Positions 58,178 to 64,000 of a stretch of 64,000 bases of DNA are shown here, piece after piece. The position numbers and the translations under genes were made by a program. This DNA comes from Massilia agri (GTDB lineage: Bacteria; Pseudomonadota; Gammaproteobacteria; Burkholderiales; Burkholderiaceae_D). Under the pieces are notes generated by a model. That model made no database searches. It saw only the letters and a list, made by a program, of their open reading frames with translations, and was not told the origin of the DNA. Every line of letters starts with the position of its first letter. Positions within the stretch are counted from its first letter, which is position 1. The DNA lies in contig NZ_JANUHA010000003.1 in the NCBI RefSeq assembly GCF_024753255.1, positions 367,188-431,187 of the forward strand, given 5' to 3'.

Positions 58178-59695
58178 TTAGCGGCCGTCGCGGTCGGCAT
58201 CGCCCGGGATCGCGCGTTCCACCTTGTGCCATGCGGCGCGCGAAGCGTGCTTGGCCTGTTCCCAGCTCAGGCGCGAATTGCCCTTGGTGCGTTCCCACTC
58301 GCTCGACAGCTCGTTCTCGTGCATGTCGTAGCTGCCCGGATAGCGGCCTGCCGAGTTGTAGCCCAGCGCATAGGCCGGTGCGTAGTCGTCGTAGGTGTAG
58401 CCCGGGGTGTAATAGGGCTGGGTCTGGTACTGGTTGCGCCAGTGGGCGTCTTCTTCCTGCGGGTTGACCATCTTGGCCACGCCCTTGCCGGCCATGCCGC
58501 CCACCGCTGCGCCGATGCCGGCGCCGGCCACCGCGCCGACCGGACCGCCGACCGCGCCGCCCAGCACCGCACCGCCGACAGCCGCGCCGCCGGCCGCGCC
58601 GACGCCGGTGCCCAGGTGGTGGTCACGCAGTTCGTCGCCCGGTTTCGGGTTCACGACTTCGCCCGCGCCCTTGCCGGCCGCGCCGCCTGCCAGGCCGCCG
58701 ATCACGGCGCCCGCCGCGGTGCCGATCGGGCCGGCCACCGAGCCTGCCGCCGCGCCGACCGCCGCGCCGCCTGCGCCGCCGACACCCTGCGCCAGGTTAT
58801 GGTCGTTCAGGTCGTCGCTCGCCTTCGGGTTCACGACTTCGCCCGCGCCGCGGCCGGCCGCGCCGCCCGCCAGGCCGCCCACGACGGCGCCCGCCGCCAT
58901 GCCGACCGGGCCGGCGGCCGCACCGGCCATCGCGCCCACTGCCGCGCCGCTGCTGGCGCCCACGCCCTTGGCCAGGTAGTGTTCCGACAGGTCGTCGCCG
59001 GACTTCGGATTCACGACTTCGCCGACGCCCTTGCCGGCCATGCCGCCGGTGACGGCGCCGATCGCCGCGCCGGCCACGGTGCCGACCGGACCGGCCGCCG
59101 AGCCGATGGCGGCGCCTGCGGCGGCGCCGCCGAGGGCGCCGACGCCGGTACCGATGATGTGGGTGCCGCCGTTGTCGGTCCACGATTGCTCGATGTGGCG
59201 CGCGTCTTCGTCCGAACGTGCGTGCACGCCCATCACGATGCCGCCGCTCTTGATGCCTTCCTCATAGTGCTTGGCGCGCTCTTCCGGAATGCCGGCGCCG
59301 ATCAGCGCGCCGATCAGGCCACCGGTGATGCCGCCGGCGCCGGCGCCGGCCAGTGCGGCGGCCAGCGGGCCGGCCACGACCACGCCCAGGCCCGGCAGGA
59401 CCAGGGTGGTGCCGACGGCGGCGATGCCTGCCAGGACGGCGCCGATGGTGCCGCCGATGCCGGCGCCGATGCCGGCGCCTTCGGCGGCCTTGCTGCCCAG
59501 TTCAGTGTCGGTGTCGCCGAAGTGGGTCTTGCGGGTGGTGTCCGACATCATCAGGTTGACGTCGTCCTTGCCATAGCCGCGGCTCGAGATCGAGCTGTAG
59601 GCGCGCTCGGCGCTGGCGCGGTCCGGGAACAGGCCGGTGACCATGCGCGAATTCTGGTTCTGGTTGTTGTTGCCGGTGGTGTCGTAGCTGCTCAT
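58178..59695 (-). CDS. Glycine-zipper stress protein with N-terminal YflT-like domain
   Basis: The 505-residue protein starts with a short domain (MVTGLFPDRASAERAYSSI, YGKDDVNLMM) resembling the YflT/general stress protein 17M family. A hydrophobic Gly-rich segment follows. Residues 183-416 hold four tandem 60-residue glycine-zipper repeats, each ending in a VVNPKxGDDLxDHxL-type link. The C-terminus is Tyr-rich and then charged. Glycine-zipper segments can pack in membranes or pores. The next gene upstream on the map, GlsB/YeaQ, is also stress linked. Function unknown; no signal peptide is visible. Confidence 0.8.
   Translation of the reverse strand: MSSYDTTGNNNQNQNSRMVTGLFPDRASAERAYSSISSRGYGKDDVNLMMSDTTRKTHFGDTDTELGSKAAEGAGIGAGIGGTIGAVLAGIAAVGTTLVLPGLGVVVAGPLAAALAGAGAGGITGGLIGALIGAGIPEERAKHYEEGIKSGGIVMGVHARSDEDARHIEQSWTDNGGTHIIGTGVGALGGAAAGAAIGSAAGPVGTVAGAAIGAVTGGMAGKGVGEVVNPKSGDDLSEHYLAKGVGASSGAAVGAMAGAAAGPVGMAAGAVVGGLAGGAAGRGAGEVVNPKASDDLNDHNLAQGVGGAGGAAVGAAAGSVAGPIGTAAGAVIGGLAGGAAGKGAGEVVNPKPGDELRDHHLGTGVGAAGGAAVGGAVLGGAVGGPVGAVAGAGIGAAVGGMAGKGVAKMVNPQEEDAHWRNQYQTQPYYTPGYTYDDYAPAYALGYNSAGRYPGSYDMHENELSSEWERTKGNSRLSWEQAKHASRAAWHKVERAIPGDADRDGR
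58448..59149 (-). repeat. Four tandem 60-residue (180-bp) coding repeats
   Basis: The glycine-zipper protein contains units of exactly 60 residues at 183-242, 243-302 and 303-362, and a fourth with a 2-residue insertion at 363 to about 416. Each has GVGA-GGAA near the start, AGPVG in the middle and AGKGxGEVVNP at the end. The DNA copies are diverged at synonymous sites, so the array is not recent. Confidence 0.85.
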
Positions 59696-59969
59696 ATCGA
59701 ATCCTTTCGAAGGGTCAGGTGCTCGGGTCGTGCAAATCAGGAATTGCTAGTGTTTTAAACCTTATGCCTGCCCCATGACCTCTTCTGTTCGCTGACGCAC
59801 TCTTGCCCCGAAAACCGGCGGCATCAGAACGGGGCTTGCGATTCGCCGTCTAACGTTCGTTGCCGCACCGACCTGAAGGGGACTGGTCTCTAGACTTTTC
59901 TCCATGGCCACGGCAATCAACGCATCACTGGCCTGGGGGTATGTTTTCTCAATTTGAAGGAGGTACACC

Positions 59970-60239
59970 ATGTTATTCATCATTTGGATCGTTGTCGGTG
60001 GCATTCTGGGCTGGCTCGCCAGCATGGTCATGAAAACCGACGCTGAACAGGGCATGATTCTCAATGTCGTGGTTGGTATCGTCGGCGCCTTCCTGGGCGG
60101 CTGGCTGCTCTCCCCGCTGTTCGGCACCGGCACCATCAATTCGGACGACTTCAGCGTTTCCTCGCTGCTGGTGTCCTTCCTGGGCGCTGTCATCCTGCTG
60201 GCGATCGTGAACCTGCTGCGTCGCGGCCGCGTTCGCTGA
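59970..60239 (+). CDS. GlsB/YeaQ/YmgE family membrane protein (transglycosylase-associated)
   Basis: The 89-residue protein has three membrane helices and the family signature WIVVGGILGWLASMVM, ILNVVVGIVGAFLGGWLL. Members are induced by stress and the envelope role is unclear. A near-perfect AAGGAGGT ribosome site lies upstream. The 274 nt between it and the divergent glycine-zipper gene should contain both promoters; I see no other gene there. Confidence 0.92.
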   Translation: MLFIIWIVVGGILGWLASMVMKTDAEQGMILNVVVGIVGAFLGGWLLSPLFGTGTINSDDFSVSSLLVSFLGAVILLAIVNLLRRGRVR

Positions 60240-60262
60240 TCTTCAGTGAATAGCCCCATGTA

Positions 60263-60292
60263 AAAACCAACGCTTCGCGCGTTGGTTTTTTT
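60263..60292 (+). terminator. Rho-independent terminator after the GlsB gene
   Basis: AAAACCAACGC and GCGTTGGTTTT form an 11-bp stem with a 5-nt loop and a T-run follows. It lies 24 nt after the stop and 15 nt before the next gene start. Confidence 0.85.
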
Positions 60293-60306
60293 ACGTCTGC
60301 AAGCTC

Positions 60307-61596
60307 ATGCGTCGCAAAGTCACGCCCTCCCTGTTCTGGACCATCCTGGTCACGGCCGCCCTCACCCTGGTCGGCGGCATTCTGCTGCTCAATTTCGCCC
60401 CAAACGAAAAACAGATCGAAACGCGGCTCAGCCGCCAGTACGACAGCAACGATCCGCAATTCCGCCGCTCGCTCGGCGTCCTGCTGGGTCCGCCCATTCT
60501 CGAAGGTAACAAGGTCGAGGTCCTGCTCAACGGCGACCAGATCTTCCCCGCCATGCTGGACGCGATCCGCTCGGCAGAAAAAACGATCACGTTCGAGACC
60601 TATATCTACTGGTCCGAATCGATCGGGAAGGAATTCGCCGACGCCCTGATGGAGCGTGCCCGCGCCGGGGTGAAGGTGCACGTGATGCTCGACTTCATGG
60701 GCAGCATGAAGATGGACCTGGCGCAGATCGACGCCATGAAAGAGGCAGGCGTGCAGGTACAGCGCTACCACAAGCCGGTCTGGTGGAAGCTGGCGCGCCT
60801 GAACAACCGCACCCACCGCAAGCTCCTGGTGATCGACGGCAAGGTCGGCTTCACCGGCGGCGTCGGCATCGCCGACCAGTGGCGCGGCAATGCCCAGGAC
60901 AAGAACCACTGGCGCGACACCCATTTCCGCATCGAGGGGCCGGTGGTGGGCCAGATCCAGGCCGTGTTCAACGACAACTGGCTGAAGGCCACCGGCACCG
61001 TGCTCGACGGCCCGGACTATTTCCCGGCATTGACACCGGCAGGCGACATGCCGGCCCAGATGTTCTCGAGTTCGCCCACCGGCGGCAGCGAATCGATGCA
61101 CCTGATGTACCTGATGACGATCACGGCGGCGCGCAAGACCATCGACCTGTCGGCAGCCTACTTCGTGCCGGACGACCTCACCATCCGCACCCTGATCGAG
61201 GCGGCGAAGCGGGGCGTACGCGTGCGCATCCTGATGCCTGGCGACATCATCGATTCCGACCTGGTCAAGGCGGCCTCGCGCGAGCGCTGGGGCGAGCTGC
61301 TCGCGGCCGGCGTCAAGCTGGCCGAGTACCAGCCCACGATGTACCACGTGAAGGCCCTGATCGTCGACGACCTGCTGGTCTCGGTGGGCTCGACCAACTT
61401 CGACAACCGCTCCTTCAGCATCAACGACGAAGCCAACCTGAACATCCTGCATGCGGACTTCGCGCGTGAACAGACCGCCATTTTCGAGGACGACTGGAAG
61501 CGCTCGAATCCGGTGACGAAGGCCGAATTCCGCGAGCGTCCGCTGTGGGAACGTTTCACCACGAGCGTGGCTTCACTGGTCGGCGATCAGCTGTAA
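60307..61596 (+). CDS. Phospholipase D-family / cardiolipin synthase-like protein
   Basis: The 429-residue protein has one N-terminal membrane anchor (WTILVTAALTLVGGILLL) and two HKD motifs: THRKLLVIDGKVGFTGG and YHVKALIVDDLLVSVGSTNFDNRSF. It resembles ClsB-type cardiolipin synthases, which join phosphatidyl groups, but could also be another phosphatidyltransferase. The start follows the GlsB terminator by 15 nt, so it needs its own promoter or read-through. Confidence 0.88.
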   Translation: MRRKVTPSLFWTILVTAALTLVGGILLLNFAPNEKQIETRLSRQYDSNDPQFRRSLGVLLGPPILEGNKVEVLLNGDQIFPAMLDAIRSAEKTITFETYIYWSESIGKEFADALMERARAGVKVHVMLDFMGSMKMDLAQIDAMKEAGVQVQRYHKPVWWKLARLNNRTHRKLLVIDGKVGFTGGVGIADQWRGNAQDKNHWRDTHFRIEGPVVGQIQAVFNDNWLKATGTVLDGPDYFPALTPAGDMPAQMFSSSPTGGSESMHLMYLMTITAARKTIDLSAAYFVPDDLTIRTLIEAAKRGVRVRILMPGDIIDSDLVKAASRERWGELLAAGVKLAEYQPTMYHVKALIVDDLLVSVGSTNFDNRSFSINDEANLNILHADFAREQTAIFEDDWKRSNPVTKAEFRERPLWERFTTSVASLVGDQL

Positions 61597-61647
61597 ACAT
61601 TAGTTTTCACAGGGAAAAATTATCGGTTTGTCGGTACGAAATATTGG

Positions 61648-61677
61648 TTGACGATGCATATGGGGATTACGGATACT
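61648..61677 (+). promoter_or_regulatory. Candidate sigma-70 promoter of the S46 peptidase gene
   Basis: TTGACG (61648-61653) and GATACT (61672-61677) are spaced by 18 nt and lie 54 nt upstream of the ATG at 61731. The match is moderate at the -10. Confidence 0.45.
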
Positions 61678-61730
61678 CTCGGATGCTCTACGGAGCCCTC
61701 GAGTTCCCTTCCTCATAAAGACAGACGCGA

Positions 61731-63896
61731 ATGAAAAAGACCCTCCTCTCGCTGGCCATCCTGACCAGCTTCGCCGCACAAGCGGACGAAGGCATGTGGA
61801 TGCCGCAGCAGCTGCCACAAGTAGCCAAGCAACTGAAAGCCGCCGGCCTCAAGCTCGATCCGGCCACCCTGACCAAGCTGACCGAATTCCCGATGGGCGC
61901 GATCGTGAGCCTGGGCGGCTGCTCGGCTTCCTTCGTGTCGCCGCAGGGCCTGGTCGTCACCAACCACCACTGCGTGTACAACAGCATCGCCGTCAACTCG
62001 ACGCCGGAACGCGACCTGCTGGCCAACGGCTTCCTGGCCAAGACCCTCGGCGAAGAACTGCCGGCCGCCCCGGGCAGCCGCGTCTACGTGACCGAAGAAG
62101 TCGCGAACGTCACCGACCAGATCATCACGCCGGAAGTCGCCAAACTGAGCGGCAAGGCGCGCATCGACGCCATCGAAAAGAACCAGAAGAAACTGGTGTC
62201 GGAATGCGAGAAGGACGCCGGCTACCGCTGCACCGTGGCCAGCTACTACGGCGGCCTGGAGTTCTACCGCCTGAAGCAGCTCGAAATCCGTGACGTGCGC
62301 CTGGTGCACGCACCGCCGGCCGGCGTCGGCAAGTTCGGCGGCGACACCGACAACTGGATGTGGCCGCGCCACACCGGCGACTACGGCTTCTACCGCGCCT
62401 ACGTGAGCAAGGACGGCAAGGCCGCCGAGTTCTCGAAGGACAACGTCCCTTACAAGCCGAAGCACGTGCTGAAGATCGCCGACCCGGCGGCCAGCGCCAA
62501 GGAAGGCGATTTCGTGATGGTGCTGGGCTACCCGGGCCGCACCAACCGCCACCGCCTGCCGTCGGAAGTCGAATCGACCTTCACCTGGAACTACCCGGCT
62601 TTCGTGCAGGCATCGGGCGACACCCTGGCGATCATCGAGCGCGAGACCAAGAACGACCCGGCCGCCAAGCTCAAGTACGCAGGCCAGGTTGCCGGCGTCA
62701 ACAACTACTACAAGAACCGCAAGGGCATGCTGACCTCGTATGCCAACAGCGACTTCCTGCAGCGTAAGACGGCCGAGCACAATGCCCTGAAGGCATGGGT
62801 CAACGCGAACCCCGCCCGCAAGGCCCAGTACGCCGCCGACATCGAGACCGCCGAGAAGCTGATCGCAGAGCGCGACGCCAACGCCAAGAAGGGCTTCTTC
62901 CTGGGCTATGCGCAGCCGAAGTTCCTGTCCTCGGCGCGTTCGCTGTACCGCCTGGCCAATGAGCGCACCAAGCCGGACGCCGAGCGCAAGACCGGCTTCC
63001 AGGAACGCGACATGCCGCGCTGGAACTCGATCGTGGCCGGCCAGGACCGCACCTACGACGAGAAGGTCGACAAGGCCCTGGTGCTGCACTTCCTCACCAA
63101 GTACAACGCGCAGCCGGCGAACGAGCATGACGCCGCCTTCGACGCCGCCCTCGGCATCAAGCCGGGCATGGGCGAAGCCGAACTGAAGGCCGCGCTGGAC
63201 CGCATCTACGCGGGTTCCAAGCTGGCCAACAAGGAAGAACGCAGCGCCTGGCTGAAGAAGTCGCCGGCCGAATTCCAGGCCTCGAACGACAGCTTCATCA
63301 AGGCCGCCGTCGCCATGTACGACGCGGGCATGAAGGAGGAAGCCCAGGAAGAAGAACTGGCAGGCAAGATCCAGCAAGCCTACGGCAACTACATGCGCGC
63401 CAAGATCGCCTACATGAACAGCAAGGGCCAGGCCGTCTATCCTGACGCCAACGGCACCCTGCGCGTCACCTTCGGCAAGGTCACCGGCCGCGACGTCGGC
63501 GCCGACGGCACCGGTTCCTGGACCGCGTTCACGACCCCGAAAGGCATCGTGGCCAAGCACACCGGCGAAGGCGAGTTCAACGCACCGGCCGCCCAGCTGG
63601 CGGCGATCCAGGCCAAGGACTTCGGCAAGTACGTCGATCCGAAGCTCAAGACCGTGCCGGTCAACTACCTGGCGACGCTGGACATCACCGGCGGCAACTC
63701 GGGCTCGGCCGCGCTGAACTCGAAGGGCGAGCTGATCGGCCTGGCCTTCGACGGCACCCTGGATTCGATCATCTCGGACTGGGACTTCAACAAGGCCATG
63801 ACCCGCTCGATCCAGGTGGACAGCCGCTACATGCTGTGGAATATGAAGCATGTGGACAAGGCCGATAACCTGCTGAAGGAAATGGGCGTGCAATAA
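61731..63896 (+). CDS. S46 family dipeptidyl-peptidase (DPP7-like)
   Basis: The 721-residue protein has a signal peptide (FAAQADEGMW) and the chymotrypsin-like S46 fold. The catalytic His is in VVTNHHC (H80), the Asp region is WMWPRHTGDYGFYRAY, and the catalytic Ser is S657 in TGGNSGSAAL. At Ser+18, the position that is Arg in DPP11 (acidic P1) and Gly in DPP7 (hydrophobic P1), this protein has Gly (AFDGT). DPP7-like specificity is therefore expected. It removes dipeptides from peptides in the periplasm. Confidence 0.93.
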   Translation: MKKTLLSLAILTSFAAQADEGMWMPQQLPQVAKQLKAAGLKLDPATLTKLTEFPMGAIVSLGGCSASFVSPQGLVVTNHHCVYNSIAVNSTPERDLLANGFLAKTLGEELPAAPGSRVYVTEEVANVTDQIITPEVAKLSGKARIDAIEKNQKKLVSECEKDAGYRCTVASYYGGLEFYRLKQLEIRDVRLVHAPPAGVGKFGGDTDNWMWPRHTGDYGFYRAYVSKDGKAAEFSKDNVPYKPKHVLKIADPAASAKEGDFVMVLGYPGRTNRHRLPSEVESTFTWNYPAFVQASGDTLAIIERETKNDPAAKLKYAGQVAGVNNYYKNRKGMLTSYANSDFLQRKTAEHNALKAWVNANPARKAQYAADIETAEKLIAERDANAKKGFFLGYAQPKFLSSARSLYRLANERTKPDAERKTGFQERDMPRWNSIVAGQDRTYDEKVDKALVLHFLTKYNAQPANEHDAAFDAALGIKPGMGEAELKAALDRIYAGSKLANKEERSAWLKKSPAEFQASNDSFIKAAVAMYDAGMKEEAQEEELAGKIQQAYGNYMRAKIAYMNSKGQAVYPDANGTLRVTFGKVTGRDVGADGTGSWTAFTTPKGIVAKHTGEGEFNAPAAQLAAIQAKDFGKYVDPKLKTVPVNYLATLDITGGNSGSAALNSKGELIGLAFDGTLDSIISDWDFNKAMTRSIQVDSRYMLWNMKHVDKADNLLKEMGVQ

Positions 63897-63912
63897 GCAC
63901 GGCACTTCCAGG

Positions 63913-63950
63913 AAAGCCACGCCGCCGCAAGGCCGCGTGGCTTTTTTTAT
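63913..63950 (+). terminator. Rho-independent terminator after the S46 peptidase gene
   Basis: AAAGCCACGC and GCGTGGCTTT form a 10-bp stem closed by an inner GCCGC/GGCCGC and followed by seven T residues. The remaining 50 nt to the window edge hold no feature I can support. Confidence 0.85.
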
Positions 63951-64000
63951 GGCGCTGTCACCGTTTGCTGTTGGGTCAAGGTGAACCGTCGAGCTGCTTT

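Noticed and set aside
61713..63920. 735-residue minus-strand open frame opposite the S46 peptidase gene
   Set aside because: It is antisense to a gene with a signal peptide and complete catalytic motifs.

Overview
This 64 kb window is a gene-dense, high-GC piece of chromosome. Protein similarity and gene order point to a betaproteobacterium of the Burkholderiales, most likely Oxalobacteraceae (Massilia/Telluria-like). Supporting signs are the divergent fur/bamE pair, the leuS-lptE-holA-proA order, the lptD-surA-pdxA-rsmA block facing amgK-murU, a split three-gene pntAA-pntAB-pntB transhydrogenase, and CTGT-N8-ACAG and Fur-like operators. I see no rRNA, tRNA, CRISPR array, transposase, integrase or phage gene. 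The genus is an inference from memory of these families.

Layout. 0.0-1.6 kb: an SOS-type operator in front of a radical SAM DNA-repair-family gene, overlapped by a DUF4130/UdgX-type gene that runs off the left edge. 1.7-4.6 kb: a secreted M16 metallopeptidase. 4.7-10.6 kb: a minus-strand signalling operon of an HDOD-GAF-histidine kinase, a receiver-PAS-GGDEF-EAL protein and a 13-repeat Sel1 protein. 11-13.5 kb: an MFS exporter and a THUMP rRNA methyltransferase. 13.6-19.5 kb: leuS-lptE-holA-proA-hemJ. 19.6-23.9 kb: bamE-dapB-barstar-like, fur, hrcA and a HAD phosphatase. 24.0-25.7 kb: two paralogous lipoproteins and a 57-residue exported protein. 25.8-31.5 kb: lptD-surA-pdxA-rsmA. 31.6-35.9 kb: amgK-murU-pepP-ubiH. 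36.2-39.3 kb: transhydrogenase. 39.6-41.2 kb: nudJ-mnmA. 41.3-45.9 kb: two GAF proteins, a receiver lacking its phospho-acceptor, a flap endonuclease and a GST. 46.0-50.9 kb: DUF72, a small secreted protein, feoAB with a small partner, bfd and bfr. 51.0-54.1 kb: sugar kinase, GST, purB. 54.1-58.0 kb: TonB-dependent receptor, cytochrome b561, two YceI proteins. 58.2-63.9 kb: a glycine-zipper stress protein, a GlsB/YeaQ protein, a phospholipase D-type enzyme and an S46 dipeptidyl-peptidase.

Common themes. Outer-membrane assembly is well represented: LptD, LptE, SurA and BamE. Iron handling is clustered: FeoA, FeoB and a Cys-rich partner face Bfd, and two Fur-like boxes lie in the shared intergenic region. 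Bfr follows. The gaps between operons are filled by two families of REP-like palindromes. In family 1 the stem bases change in a compensated way between copies while the ends stay constant. Two family-1 pairs, near 41.2 kb and 58.0 kb, are head-to-head doublets.

Most genes are recognisable core functions. The least ordinary elements are the SOS-controlled radical SAM/DUF4130 pair, the REP doublets, the HDOD kinase operon, the lipoprotein pair with the small exported protein, and the 4 x 60-residue glycine-zipper array.
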